DNA of 64,000 bases from Oceaniovalibus sp. ACAM 378 (GCF_008085915.1 NZ_VSJK01000022.1:1-64000), one strand, 5' to 3'. Shown: positions 18,934 to 28,205, counted from the stretch's first letter. The notes: a model not told the origin generated them from the letters alone. Numbers and translations: made by a program.

Positions 18934-19631
18934 CGCTTTTGCCCGCCGTTTTTGTGCCACGAAGAGCGACCGACAGGAAGCGATGAGTGGTCCACCGGCG
19001 TGGCCGTATCCAGACCGACGGCCAGCGCATTCACCGCCGCCGCCGCCATTGGTGATCCGCCGCGCCTCCCGCGCAGCGCGACAAACTCACAGCCCCGCGA
19101 ATTGCTCGCCAGTTCTGCCTTGCTTTCGGCCGCGCCAACGAACCCCACCGCAAACCCGAGGATCACCGCAGGCTTTGGCCATCCGGCATCCAACCCCTCA
19201 AGCAGGCGGAACAGCGCTGTGGGCGAAGTACCGATCGCCACCACCGCCCCCTCCAGCCGCTCCCGCCACAGGGTCACCGCCGCAGCCGAAGGCGTCATTC
19301 CCTGTTCGCGCGCCAGACCGGCCGTCGCGGGATCGTTCAGCGTGCAGATCACGTCGTTGTCCTTCGGCAATTGCGCCCTGACGATCCCCGCCGCCACGGT
19401 TTCGCAATCGCACAATACCGGCGCACCACCCAACAGCGCGCCGTGGCCCGCCCGAAATGCATCCGGCGAAAACGCCAGCCTGTCGGCGATTTCAACCATA
19501 CCGCAGGCTTGGATCATGTGGATCGCCAAATTGTCCATCCCCGGCGGAAACCGCTCCAGCCGCGCCTCGGCCCGGACAGTGGCAAGGGATTTCGCAAGAA
19601 TCGCGGCAGTGTCGGTTTCGTAAGGGCGCAT
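18930..19631 (-). CDS. cobH: Precorrin-8X methylmutase CobH
   Basis: Moves the C11 methyl to C12, giving hydrogenobyrinic acid. The 233-residue protein opens MRPYETDTAAILAKS and contains FRAGHGALLGGAPVLCDCE, GTSPTALFRLLEGL and AVILGFAVGFVGAAESK, all characteristic of CobH/CbiC. It is about 20 residues longer than usual because of a polar C-terminal tail (VGRSSWHKNGGQKR). The start at 19631 is set by the family; upstream in-frame sequence is not CobH-like. Coupled to cobL. Confidence 0.94.
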   Translation of the reverse strand: MRPYETDTAAILAKSLATVRAEARLERFPPGMDNLAIHMIQACGMVEIADRLAFSPDAFRAGHGALLGGAPVLCDCETVAAGIVRAQLPKDNDVICTLNDPATAGLAREQGMTPSAAAVTLWRERLEGAVVAIGTSPTALFRLLEGLDAGWPKPAVILGFAVGFVGAAESKAELASNSRGCEFVALRGRRGGSPMAAAAVNALAVGLDTATPVDHSSLPVGRSSWHKNGGQKR

Positions 19632-19930
19632 GGCACTCTCAGTCTTTGGTCGGGTGGCATCCGGATCGAATAGCGGCTGCATGCAACATCTTCGGGCAGG
19701 TTCTGGCCGCACCGGGGTGTTCCTGCCTGCGCCGATAGGCCGACGCCCGGTACCCGCCGGGACATCGTCTGCACCGGGTATAGGCGGCGGCCCGAAGCGG
19801 TGCAATGACGGATGGGCAAGTCCCGACCAAGCGCGACCTGTGCCCTGATGCGCAGGTCCCGTGCGACCATGCGCGTGGCCGACTGCATCGATGCGCACTA
19901 GATGTCACAGCATCGCACAGGGAGAATGAT
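19632..19930. other. Divergent intergenic region, cobH / glutathionyl-hydroquinone reductase
   Basis: A 299-base gap between divergent genes that must carry both promoters. On the cobH side I looked for a cobalamin riboswitch: there are GGAA and GGTGC strings near 19710-19730, but no recognisable GCCACTG B12 box or CCCCGC-ACTG core, so I do not call one. On the plus strand GGGAGAATGAT just before 19931 is a good ribosome-binding site. Confidence 0.35.
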
Positions 19931-20911
19931 ATGGGACAGCTGGTCGACGGCGTCTGGACAAATGACTGGTACGACACGAAATCGACCGGAGGAAAGTTTG
20001 AGCGGCAGGACGCATCGTTCCGCAACTGGATCACCGCCGACGGCAGCGCGGGTCCGTCCGGCGACAAAGGCTTCCGGGCCGAGCCGGGGCGTTACCATCT
20101 TTATGTCTCCTACGCCTGCCCATGGGCCAACCGGGCTCTGTTCTTTCTGGCACTGAAAGGATTGACCGAGATGATCGACGTGTCGGTCGTGCATCCAGAC
20201 ATGCTGGACCAGGGCTGGACCTTTGACACGGATTTCCCCGGCGCAACCGGCGATCGACAGTTCGGGCTGCCCTTTGCCCGCGACATCTATCTCAAGGCTA
20301 AACCCGGCATGACCGGGCGGGTCACGGTGCCGATCCTGTGGGACAAACAGCGCGCCACCATCGTGAGCAACGAAAGCTCGGAAATCATCCGCATGTTCAA
20401 CTCGGCCTTCGACGACATCACCGGCAACACCGATGATTACTGGCCCGAAGATCTGCGCGGCACCATCGAGTCGCTGAACGTTCGCATCTACGACACGGTG
20501 AACAACGGCGTCTACAAAGCCGGGTTCGCCACCGCCCAAAAGCCCTATGACTCGGCGGTCCACGCGCTGTTCGACACCTTGGATTGGCTGGAACAACGGC
20601 TGGGCGAAAACCGCTATCTGACCGGCGACAGGATCACCGAGGCCGACTGGCGCCTGTTCTCGACGCTGGTGCGGTTCGATCTGGTCTATCACCTGCATTT
20701 CAAATGCAACCGTAACCGGATCGTCGATTTCCCCAACCTTTGGGCCTATACGCGCGAATTGTACCAATGGCCGGGAATTGCCGAGACCGTAAAGTTCGAC
20801 CACATCGTGCGCCACTATCACTACAGCCACGACACCATCAATCCGCACAGGATCATCCCCATCAACCCCTCGCCCGACTGGCATGCGCCCCATGGCCGTG
20901 ATCGACAGTGA
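19931..20911 (+). CDS. Glutathionyl-hydroquinone reductase (Xi-class GST, YqjG/ECM4 family)
   Basis: Reduces glutathionyl-hydroquinones and related conjugates in the cytoplasm. The 326-residue protein has the diagnostic YACPWANRA with catalytic Cys63, the segment VSNESSEIIRMFNSAFDD and the C-terminal helical domain containing ITEADWRLFSTLVRFD and FPNLWAYTRELYQ. Length and motifs fit the family. The ATG follows GGAGA. It converges on the acyl-CoA synthetase gene across a large palindrome. Confidence 0.93.
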   Translation: MGQLVDGVWTNDWYDTKSTGGKFERQDASFRNWITADGSAGPSGDKGFRAEPGRYHLYVSYACPWANRALFFLALKGLTEMIDVSVVHPDMLDQGWTFDTDFPGATGDRQFGLPFARDIYLKAKPGMTGRVTVPILWDKQRATIVSNESSEIIRMFNSAFDDITGNTDDYWPEDLRGTIESLNVRIYDTVNNGVYKAGFATAQKPYDSAVHALFDTLDWLEQRLGENRYLTGDRITEADWRLFSTLVRFDLVYHLHFKCNRNRIVDFPNLWAYTRELYQWPGIAETVKFDHIVRHYHYSHDTINPHRIIPINPSPDWHAPHGRDRQ

Positions 20912-21271
20912 CTCCGCTGGCGGCACGGGATCGCCTGAAACGGTGGTGAGTTTGCGTCTGGTCAGGCTCGGTGCTGCGCTGGATCACGTCCTGTCAACGG
21001 TCTGCCGGGCAATCAGTCGGAATATCGACATGGCATTTCGCGAAATCGCCGTTTCGTCTCGACGGCACGGCGGCGCCCGGTTCAGTCGGTCGGCCTAATG
21101 TTTGGTTATGTTCGAATTTTCGAACAGATCGGGGGCCCCAACCGCGATCCGGGCCGTTGCATTCGTCAACAGCGTCATAAATTTGCGCCGGGCAAAACCC
21201 GACGTTGCGCTGACGGGCCACGGCGACCGGCTGTCCGCAAGCAACGGCTGATCGCCCATGAAGTCGAAAGT
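20912..21271. other. 360-base intergenic stretch, no gene seen
   Basis: Between the convergent genes and before the large palindrome. No reading frame has family resemblance. One feature is a dyad GTTCGAATTTTCGAAC (21110-21125, arms GTTCGAA/TTCGAAC), operator-like but without a nearby start codon to control. The rest is unremarkable. Confidence 0.4.
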
Positions 21272-21347
21272 GCGGCGCGAGTATTTCGACAAAGAAGAAG
21301 TTGAAGTTGATGTACCGGCTTCTTCTTTGCCTAAATACTCGCGCCGC
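21272..21347. terminator. Large perfect-arm palindrome between convergent genes
   Basis: Arm GCGGCGCGAGTATTT (21272-21286) is repeated inverted at 21333-21347, and inside it CAAAGAAGAAG (21290-21300) is repeated inverted at 21319-21329, separated by a three-base internal bulge and an 18-base loop. The RNA of either strand would form a stem of 26 pairs. It lies 12 bases after the stop of the minus-strand acyl-CoA synthetase, so it probably serves as a bidirectional 3' end, although there is no T-run typical of an intrinsic terminator. Confidence 0.6.
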
Positions 21348-21359
21348 AGGCAATCCGCC

Positions 21360-23246
21360 CTATGCCGCCCAGTCCCAACCATTGGTAAAGTTGCCCAATA
21401 CCTCGGCCACCTTCGCGTCCTCGGTGTCCTTGTCGCGCGTCACTTTGGCAACAAGGCCGCGTTTCTTGTCCTCGACCACTTCGACAATCCGCGCCGCGAC
21501 GCCCGCCTCGGTAAGGGCGGCGTCATAGACACGCGCAATGGCGCGTTTGCGCAGATCGGGTTTGAAGACCTTTCCCACTGCGGTTTTCGGCAATTCATCG
21601 ACGATTTCGATGTATTTCGGCATGGCGGCGCGTTCGTGGACGTGGTCGCGGGCATATTGCATCAGGGTTTCCACCGTGCAGTCCGAGCCGGTCACCAGCT
21701 CGACATAGGCGCAGGGCAATTCGCCGGAATGGGCGTCGGGCTGGCCTATGGCACCGACAAAGGCGACCGCCTCGTGCCCGGCCAGCGCCTCTTCGATTTC
21801 GGCGGGGTCGATATTGTGACCGCCACGGATGATCAGATCCTTCGCGCGACCGGTGATCCAGATATATCCGTCGGAATCGATCCGCCCCAGATCGCCGGTG
21901 CGCAGATAGATGTCATCGTGGAAAAGATCGTGGTTCTTGTCCGTTTCGGTATAGGTCGAACCGGCGAAAACTCCCGGGCTGGCGACACAGATTTCGCCAA
22001 CCGTATCGACCTCGCATTCCTGCATGCCACCCGGCAACCTTTTCAGGATTTTCACTTCGCAATAGGGAAACGGGATACCGACCGAGCCGATCTTCTTCAC
22101 GCCATCGATCGGATTTATCGACACCAGACAGGTCGCCTCGGTCAATCCATAGCCCTCACAGACCGCCACTCCGGTTGCCTTTTCGAACCGTTTGTACAGT
22201 TCGACCGGCAAGGGCGACGACCCCGAAAATGCCTGTTTGATCGATGAAACATCGGCGTTCACCGGTCGTTGCATCAGCGCGGAAATCGCTGTTGGAACGG
22301 TGATCACGAAGCTGATCTTCCAGCGTTCGACCAGTTTCCAGAAATTGTCGAACACGCCTTCGCCGCGATACCCCTGTGGTGTCGGAAACACCACATGCGC
22401 CCCCGATGAAATCATCGCCATCAGGATCACATGGCAAGCAAAGACATGGAACAGCGGCAGCGGACAGATCACGTTGTCCTTTTCCGTAAACAGCAGCTGA
22501 TGCCCCAGCCAGCCGTTGTACACCATCCCCGAAACCTTGTGCTGTGCCACCTTGGGCATGCCGGTGGTCCCACCCGTGTGGAAGAATGCCGCAACCCGGT
22601 CGGTTTCCGGGTCATCGAAGGATAGAGTATCGCGCCGTTTGGCCAATTCGGTCATGAAATCCAGCACCTGCGCGCTGTGGCTGACCGGGTTCCTTGGCCG
22701 GATGAACGGCACGATCCAGCTTTTCGGCGGGGTCAGATACCGGTTCAGGTCGACCTCAAGAACGGTTTTCACGTTCGGCGCCAGTTTCAGCGCAGCAGCG
22801 GTTTTCTGGGCGACGTCGGTCTTCGGAAAGGCCTTGAGCGTCACCAGCACCTTTGCCCCGGTTTGGCGCAGGATCGCGGCGATCTGTTCTGTATCCAGCA
22901 GCGGATTGATCGGATTGGCGATGCCCGCAATGGTACCGCCGAGCAGCGTCACCGCCGCCTCAAGGCAGTTGGGCAGCACATAGGCCACCACGTCGTCCGG
23001 TCCGATTCCGAGATCGCGAAACAGGTTCGCCGCCTGTGTGCATTGGCGGTGATACTGGGCCCAGGTCAGGGTTTCCGCCTTGTCGGTTGGCCCCGACTGC
23101 AATTGAAAGGTAATCGCCCGGCGGGCCCCGTGCCGTTCGGCAACCGATGTCAGGAACCGGTGCATGGTGCGCGCAACATCGCGCTCTTCCCAAGTCGATT
23201 CAGCCTCGATTGCGGCGCGATCAGCATATCCGGCAAACTGGCCCAT
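21360..23246 (-). CDS. Acyl-CoA synthetase (AMP-forming, ANL superfamily)
   Basis: 628-residue AMP-binding enzyme that activates a carboxylic acid to its CoA thioester. The P-loop TGGTTGMPK is at residues 224-232, the adenine motif is EGYGLTEATCLVS, the hinge region is YLRTGDLGRIDSDGYIWITG with RAKDLIIRGGHNIDPAEIEE, and the C-terminal catalytic lysine lies in LPKTAVGKVFK. A spacer after the N-terminal part (RPRNPVSHSAQV) resembles medium/long-chain synthetases, but substrate cannot be read. Monocistronic by position. Confidence 0.9.
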   Translation of the reverse strand: MGQFAGYADRAAIEAESTWEERDVARTMHRFLTSVAERHGARRAITFQLQSGPTDKAETLTWAQYHRQCTQAANLFRDLGIGPDDVVAYVLPNCLEAAVTLLGGTIAGIANPINPLLDTEQIAAILRQTGAKVLVTLKAFPKTDVAQKTAAALKLAPNVKTVLEVDLNRYLTPPKSWIVPFIRPRNPVSHSAQVLDFMTELAKRRDTLSFDDPETDRVAAFFHTGGTTGMPKVAQHKVSGMVYNGWLGHQLLFTEKDNVICPLPLFHVFACHVILMAMISSGAHVVFPTPQGYRGEGVFDNFWKLVERWKISFVITVPTAISALMQRPVNADVSSIKQAFSGSSPLPVELYKRFEKATGVAVCEGYGLTEATCLVSINPIDGVKKIGSVGIPFPYCEVKILKRLPGGMQECEVDTVGEICVASPGVFAGSTYTETDKNHDLFHDDIYLRTGDLGRIDSDGYIWITGRAKDLIIRGGHNIDPAEIEEALAGHEAVAFVGAIGQPDAHSGELPCAYVELVTGSDCTVETLMQYARDHVHERAAMPKYIEIVDELPKTAVGKVFKPDLRKRAIARVYDAALTEAGVAARIVEVVEDKKRGLVAKVTRDKDTEDAKVAEVLGNFTNGWDWAA

Positions 23247-23367
23247 TGCGGCGTCTCCTCCCGTTCTTCGGCGCGATTTCGCTCACGCTCGTGTGGGGCA
23301 GGATGATCGGAAATCCAGCGCGGGGCAAGCGGCGCGACGTTGCGTCGGCCTTTGGCGTGACGAAAGG

Positions 23368-25155
23368 TTACTCGGCGGCCAAACCATCGGTAAATTGCAT
23401 CCGCGCCAGCCGGGCATACAGCCCGTCCTGCGCCACAAGATCGTCATGGGTGCCCTGAGCGATGATCCGGCCGTCTTCGAACACCAGAATGCGATCGGCC
23501 TTCTTAACGGTTGCCAGACGGTGCGCGACGATCAGCGTCGTGCGCCCCTCGCTCAGCCGGTCCACTGCCTGTTGCACCGCGCGTTCGGATTCAGCATCCA
23601 GCGACGATGTCGCCTCGTCCAGCAACAGCACAGGCGCATCGCGCAGGATTGCGCGGGCGATGGCGATCCGTTGCTTCTGGCCGCCCGACAGCATCACGCC
23701 GCGTTCGCCCACATAGGTGTCATACCCTTCGGGCAGCGCGGCCAGAAAATCATGGGCGGCGGCGGCGCGGGCGGCGTCTTCGACCTCAGCGTCCGTGGCA
23801 TCGGGGCGACCGAAACGGATGTTTTCCCGCGCGCTGGCTGCAAAAATTACCGGATCCTGCGGCACCAACGCCATATGGGCGCGGAACGCGTGGCGGTTCA
23901 TCGTCGAAAGCTCGGTGCCATCCAGCGTGATCCGTCCGCTGTCGGGATCATAGAACCGCAGCAAAAGCTGAATGACCGTCGTCTTGCCTGCCCCCGAAGG
24001 ACCGACCAGCGCCACGGTTTCCCCCGGCGCAATATCAAGCGACACACCGTCCAGCGCCGCAGTTGCGGGCCGGGAGGGATAGCGGAACACGACGTTGTCG
24101 AAGGCGATTGCGCCCCGGACCGGGCTGGCAGGCGCAACCGGTTCCGCCGGATCGTTCACCGTATCCACCGTGTTCAACAGCTCGACCAGCCGTTCTGTCG
24201 CCCCCGCCGCACGCTGCAATTCGCCCCAGATCTCTGACAATGCGGCAACCCCACCGGCCACCATCACGGCATAGATGACGAATTGCACCAATTCTCCGAC
24301 GCTCATCAGGTCGGCGCGCACATCCCGCGCACCGATCCACAGCACACCGACGATGCCGGTAAAGATCAATGCAATCACGATCACCGTCATCGACGCACGG
24401 GTTGCGATGCGTTTTCTTGCGGCGTCAAAGCTTTTCTCGGTCACGTCGGAAAAGGCCCGGCGACTCAGGCTTTCGTGGGTAAAGGCCTGCACCGTCTGAA
24501 CCGAGGTCAGGGTCTCGCTAGCGCTGCCCGAAGACGCCGCGATCCAGTCCTGATTTTCACGGCTCAGCACGCGCAACCGCCGGCCCAGCACGATGATCGG
24601 AACGATCACCGCAGGCACGATCAACATGACCATCGCCGACAGTTTGACCGAGGTGAAAAACAACAGGACCAGCCCGCCAATCAGAATAAGCGCATTGCGC
24701 AGGGCAATCGACACCGAAGAGCCGATGACCGACAGGATCAGCGTTGTATCGGTGGTAATGCGCGACAGAACCTCGCCCGTCATGATCTTTTCATAAAACG
24801 CCGGCGACATGCCGATCACCCGGTCGAACACCGCCTTGCGGATATCGGCCACCACACGTTCACCCAGCCGGGTGACAAAATAATACCGCAGCCCGGTCCC
24901 CACGGCCAACAGACCGGCAATCGCCAAAGCGGCCAGAAAATATCCGTCAAGCAGCCGAACAGCACTGGTTTCGAACCCGTCGACCACCCGGCGCACGGCA
25001 ATCGGCAGGATCAGCGACACACCGGCGGTCAGACACAGAGCGCCGAGGGCAAGGACCATCAACACCCGATACGGCTTTACGAAAGGCCAGAGAGACGCCA
25101 GCGCGCCAATCTTTTTTGACCGCGCACGGTCCTTGTCGTTGCTGGTGATCGCCAT
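23368..25155 (-). CDS. ABC exporter, fused permease and ATPase (MsbA-like)
   Basis: Half-transporter of 595 residues: six transmembrane segments over about residues 25-310 followed by the ATPase with Walker A VGPSGAGKTT, signature LSGGQKQRIAIARAIL and Walker B VLLLDEATSSLD. It acts as a homodimer in the inner membrane, exporting lipid or another amphiphile; the substrate is not evident. The ATG at 25155 gives the family length; the open frame continues upstream through a tRNA gene and cannot be coding there. Confidence 0.9.
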   Translation of the reverse strand: MAITSNDKDRARSKKIGALASLWPFVKPYRVLMVLALGALCLTAGVSLILPIAVRRVVDGFETSAVRLLDGYFLAALAIAGLLAVGTGLRYYFVTRLGERVVADIRKAVFDRVIGMSPAFYEKIMTGEVLSRITTDTTLILSVIGSSVSIALRNALILIGGLVLLFFTSVKLSAMVMLIVPAVIVPIIVLGRRLRVLSRENQDWIAASSGSASETLTSVQTVQAFTHESLSRRAFSDVTEKSFDAARKRIATRASMTVIVIALIFTGIVGVLWIGARDVRADLMSVGELVQFVIYAVMVAGGVAALSEIWGELQRAAGATERLVELLNTVDTVNDPAEPVAPASPVRGAIAFDNVVFRYPSRPATAALDGVSLDIAPGETVALVGPSGAGKTTVIQLLLRFYDPDSGRITLDGTELSTMNRHAFRAHMALVPQDPVIFAASARENIRFGRPDATDAEVEDAARAAAAHDFLAALPEGYDTYVGERGVMLSGGQKQRIAIARAILRDAPVLLLDEATSSLDAESERAVQQAVDRLSEGRTTLIVAHRLATVKKADRILVFEDGRIIAQGTHDDLVAQDGLYARLARMQFTDGLAAE

Positions 25156-25470
25156 TGTCTGTCCCCGTTTTCCGCGCACCCCGCTTAGCGCCTGCACCCC
25201 CCCGGGGCAAGACAAGCATGGCGGGACATGCGGTCCACCGATTTTCCGGGGCGTCGCAACCTGCTCCAATTTCGTGGCCCCGACAGAAAAACGGGGTGCC
25301 CGGGCGCCTCTCCTCAGCGAGGTTGCGATCATCCAATTTGGGGTTTTCGCCTGTTGTCCGTCGGCGGCCGGTACCCGGATCCCCGGCGCGACGACCATGC
25401 TGAAGGAGAAAGCATGATCAAAAGCCGGGCATTCAAATAACCCGGTGAAAGGCCAGTACTGAGAAAGGAG
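25156..25470. other. 315-base gap upstream of the ABC exporter
   Basis: Carries the exporter promoter. On the plus strand at 25397-25440 two tiny overlapping frames, MLKEKA and MIKSRAFK, share an ATGA, and the second has an AAGGAG site before it; they lead only towards the antisense of the tRNA-Gly gene, so I regard them as chance or relics. Nothing else recognised. Confidence 0.3.
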
Positions 25471-25544
25471 TGGAGCGGGCGGCGGGAATCGAACCCGCGT
25501 CTCTTGCTTGGAAGGCAAGGGTCTTACCATTACACAACGCCCGC
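25471..25544 (-). tRNA. tRNA-Gly (anticodon TCC)
   Basis: Reading the minus strand from 25544: acceptor GCGGGCG, D-arm with AATGGTAA, anticodon stem CTTGC/GCAAG around loop CTTCCAA (anticodon TCC, decoding GGA), T-arm CGGGTTCGATTCCCG, acceptor CGCCCGC, discriminator T, and an encoded CCA at 25471-25473. All stems pair, so the gene should be functional. Confidence 0.95.
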
Positions 25545-25610
25545 GCTGATCATTTGACTAAACCATGATTTGAGCGGTTGCAAGTCACCCGATCACGTCA
25601 CGCCATGGTG

Positions 25611-26078
25611 TCACCTGCGCGACGAAATCACTCCGGTGTTGAAACCGCCCATCCGCAGTTCACCGAACAACCGCTGATATTCGATCTTCGGGCAGCGGTT
25701 TTGAATAACCGTCACCCCCTGCGCCTCTGCCATAGCCGCTGCTTCGGGGTGGGTCACACCGATCTGCATCCAGATCACCTGCGGCACATGATCCAGCGCC
25801 AAGGCCGATTCGACGATCTGCGGCACATGTTCGGGGCGTCGAAAGATGTCGACCATGTCGATATCGCCCGGAACTTCGGCAAGATCCGCCACCACCGTCT
25901 GCCCGAACAGGATTTCACCGGTATGCATCGGGTTCACCGGCGTTACCTGAAACCCTTTCAGCGAGAGATAGCGCGCAACATAAAAGCTGGGGCGCACAGG
26001 ATTCATCGACACGCCGATACAGGCGACGGTTTTCACCCGGGTCAGAATTGAACGGAGCAGCTCGTCAGAATATTCCAT
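25611..26078 (-). CDS. CoA-binding domain protein (YccU family)
   Basis: A 155-residue Rossmann-fold protein: VKTVACIGVSMNPVRPSFYV, YLSLKGFQVTPVNPMH, DIDMVDIFRRPEHVPQIVES and QIGVTHPEAAAMAEAQGVTV followed by NRCPKIEYQRLFGEL. These define the CoA_binding_2 family of unknown physiological role. The ATG at 26078 gives the usual opening; more distant in-frame ATGs lie beyond an intrinsic terminator, which argues against them. Confidence 0.88.
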   Translation of the reverse strand: MEYSDELLRSILTRVKTVACIGVSMNPVRPSFYVARYLSLKGFQVTPVNPMHTGEILFGQTVVADLAEVPGDIDMVDIFRRPEHVPQIVESALALDHVPQVIWMQIGVTHPEAAAMAEAQGVTVIQNRCPKIEYQRLFGELRMGGFNTGVISSRR

Positions 26079-26093
26079 GATCCGACCTTCGGA

Positions 26094-26124
26094 CAAAAAA
26101 GCGCCCGAAGCAATCTCCGGGCGC
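26094..26124 (-). terminator. Intrinsic terminator after rlmB
   Basis: On the minus strand GCGCCCG, a ten-base loop, CGGGCGC and then TTTTTT: a seven-pair GC stem with a U-run. It ends rlmB transcription. It stands only about 16 bases before the start of the CoA-binding protein gene, so that gene must be expressed by read-through or from a promoter embedded in this hairpin region. Confidence 0.75.
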
Positions 26125-26284
26125 AGTGTGGAACGAGGGACAGTGAAGGACATCGGGAGTTCCGAACCCGCGTCCTGATTGTGACATGGGCACATCGCCA
26201 CCTGATAAAAAGCCCGATCAGCTATTTGTGATCAGGAACCGTTGGGGCGGAGTGCTCACAGCACCCTGCCCATGCCCGATGGCG

Positions 26285-27064
26285 TCAACCGGAACTGGCC
26301 GCAAACAGCGACACAGCCGCAGCATTCGACACGTTCAGCGACCCGAATTCACCCGCCGAATCGATCCGCGCGACCACGTCGGCGGTCTCGCGTGTCTTTT
26401 CGCGCATTCCCGGCCCCTCGGCCCCAAGAATCAGCGCCACGGGTCGCCCCGCCGCCTGAGTTATCGCCGTGGCCAGAGTGATGTCGCCAGTGCCGTCAAG
26501 GGCGATCAGGACATAGCCCATGGCACGCAGACGCTCCATCGCGTCGGCCAGGTTGGTGACCCTCAGATAGGGTTGCCGCTCCAGCGCGCCCGATGCCGTC
26601 TTGGCCAGTGCGCCGGTTTCGGGGGCCGAGTGGCGGGTGGGCGCGATCACGGCGCAGGCCCCAAACACCTCGGCGCTGCGCAACACGGCGCCCACGTTAT
26701 GCGGGTCGGTGACCCGGTCCAGCAGCACTGTGATCGCGCGCCGTCCTTCGGGTGCGATGCAGCGGTCCTCGATCCGTCCCCAGTCCAGCGGCTTAACCTC
26801 AAGCGCCGCGCCCTGATGGACCGAACCGGGGTCGAGCGGTGCCGTAAATTTACGCGGATCCGCAATTTCAGGCGTCATGCCTGAAACGGCAACGGCATCG
26901 GCAATCCGGTCAAGCGCGTTCTTCGTCACCACGAGACGCAGCCGCTCGCGCTGTGGATTGATCAGCGCATCGCGCACCGCATGCAGTCCGAACAGCCAGA
27001 CGGTCTCGGCCGCAGCCGCGCGCTTGTCCTGTTCTTTTTCGACAACCCATTTCGGTTTCTTCAT
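26285..27064 (-). CDS. rlmB: 23S rRNA 2'-O-ribose methyltransferase RlmB (TrmH/SpoU family)
   Basis: A 259-residue SPOUT methyltransferase. After a basic start (MKKPKWVVEKEQDKRAAA) come LFGLHAVRDALINPQRERLR (the substrate-binding domain) and the three SPOUT motifs: VLLDRVTDPHNVGAVLRSAE, ALILGAEGPGMRE and LNVSNAAAVSLFAA, which form the knot that binds SAM. It modifies G2251 in 23S rRNA in E. coli. The ATG at 27064 is the family start. Confidence 0.92.
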   Translation of the reverse strand: MKKPKWVVEKEQDKRAAAAETVWLFGLHAVRDALINPQRERLRLVVTKNALDRIADAVAVSGMTPEIADPRKFTAPLDPGSVHQGAALEVKPLDWGRIEDRCIAPEGRRAITVLLDRVTDPHNVGAVLRSAEVFGACAVIAPTRHSAPETGALAKTASGALERQPYLRVTNLADAMERLRAMGYVLIALDGTGDITLATAITQAAGRPVALILGAEGPGMREKTRETADVVARIDSAGEFGSLNVSNAAAVSLFAASSG

Positions 27065-27253
27065 CCCGCGCCCCCGACTGCCCGCCTGTTTCCGACAAAA
27101 CCCACTAGCGCGATTGCGCCCGCAACGCCAGCACGGCACATGCCCCAAATGCCTGACAGATCAATTTCACACGTTTCATGCTTGACGATGAAATGTCTGA
27201 CAGTTATCCACCGCCTCGCTGTCCTGACCCGCCAATCGGCAATCGGGACATGT

Positions 27254-27337
27254 GGGCGACAGGCCGCAAGGTGTGGCAGGGGACTGTAACTCCCTCGCGG
27301 AGACGCACGCCAGGTTCGATTCCTGGGTCGCCCACCA
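27254..27337 (+). tRNA. tRNA-Tyr (anticodon GTA)
   Basis: Class II tRNA with long variable arm. Acceptor GGGCGAC pairs with GTCGCCC; the anticodon stem GGGGA/TCCCT flanks loop CTGTAAC (anticodon GTA); the variable arm is near CGCGGAGACGCAC; the T-arm is CCAGGTTCGATTCCTGG; discriminator A and encoded CCA end at 27337. Divergent from rlmB. Confidence 0.93.
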
Positions 27338-27515
27338 TTTCCTTTCAAATTAGTGAGTTACGGACCGCTTTTCTCAGGTGCAACACTGACCATGTCTGCG
27401 ACGCAGCGAGTCTCGCCATTTGCCTGGCCTGAAGCGCAAGGCGTTGAAGGCCTGCGAACCGGGCAGGCCTGTCACAGAGATCGGCGGCTAAGCGCGCTTG
27501 GCTGAAAGCGAGCGT

Positions 27516-28205
27516 CTACTGGGCGTCGTTGACTGCCGGGGAAACCTCAAAATAGTCAGGCAGGGCCGCCGCCAGGGTTTTCAGATCATCCAGGACGCGC
27601 CGCAAGTGTTGACGCATTGCTTGTTCGGCTCGTCCTTCGTCGCCTGCCTCGATTGCGTCCACGATCGCTTCGTGTTGCTGTATGACGCGATCCAGCGGCA
27701 GTTCCTGAGCGGTCAGGTGGCGCACCCTGTCCATATGCATTTTAATCGGCTGAAGATGCGCCCAGGCAGCCTCTTGCCCTGCAGCGGCGGCAAGGCTTCG
27801 GTGAAACCGTTCATCAAGCCTGATGAATTGGGCGCCGCCCTTCGCAATATCCCTGTACTGGTCTTTGATCTGCGCCCGGAGATCTGCGAGAATGTCGGGT
27901 CGCACATTGCCGGCGACAAGTTTGGCGATATCAGCCTCGACGGCCTCGCGCACAAACCGCGAGGCGCCGACTTCGGCCAGATTGATCTTGCAAATGAACG
28001 TGCCGCGCTGCGGTCGGATTTCCAACAGCTTTTCTGCGGCAAGCTTGATGAACGCTTCCCGCACGGGTTGGCGTGACATGCCGAAGGAATTGGCGATGTC
28101 CTGTTCTGACAATCGCGTTCCGGGGGTCAAATCGCCAGCCACAATCTGATCCCGCAGAATTGTTATCAGTTGCGCGCCAATCGGCGCGGTCGCGTCGAAT
28201 GTCAT
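27516..28205 (-). CDS. GntR-family regulator (FadR/FCD subfamily), probable hexuronate regulator
   Basis: Transcription factor of 229 residues. The N-terminal winged helix reads GDLTPGTRLSEQDIANSFGM then SRQPVREAFIKLAAEKLLEI; the C-terminal FCD effector domain has LDERFHRSLAAAAG and QHEAIVDAIEAGDEGRAEQA, with the metal-binding Asp and His positions typical of FCD. Divergent from uxuA, so it most likely controls the hexuronate genes and senses a pathway intermediate; that is inference from position. Start 28205 is preferred over 28250. Confidence 0.87.
   Translation of the reverse strand: MTFDATAPIGAQLITILRDQIVAGDLTPGTRLSEQDIANSFGMSRQPVREAFIKLAAEKLLEIRPQRGTFICKINLAEVGASRFVREAVEADIAKLVAGNVRPDILADLRAQIKDQYRDIAKGGAQFIRLDERFHRSLAAAAGQEAAWAHLQPIKMHMDRVRHLTAQELPLDRVIQQHEAIVDAIEAGDEGRAEQAMRQHLRRVLDDLKTLAAALPDYFEVSPAVNDAQ

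Noticed and set aside
17473-19623. 716-codon open frame on the plus strand opposite cobL and cobH
   Set aside because: Arg/Pro/His-rich shadow of the two cobalamin genes on the other strand; no recognisable domain.
19632-19930. Cobalamin riboswitch upstream of cobH
   Set aside because: Some GGAA and GGTGC strings are present but the B12 box GCCACTG and the CCCCGC-ACTG core could not be found in order; I do not claim it without a covariance-model hit.
25156-25530. N-terminal extension of the ABC exporter to 25530
   Set aside because: The extension would run through the tRNA-Gly gene and add 125 residues absent from the family; the ATG at 25155 fits.
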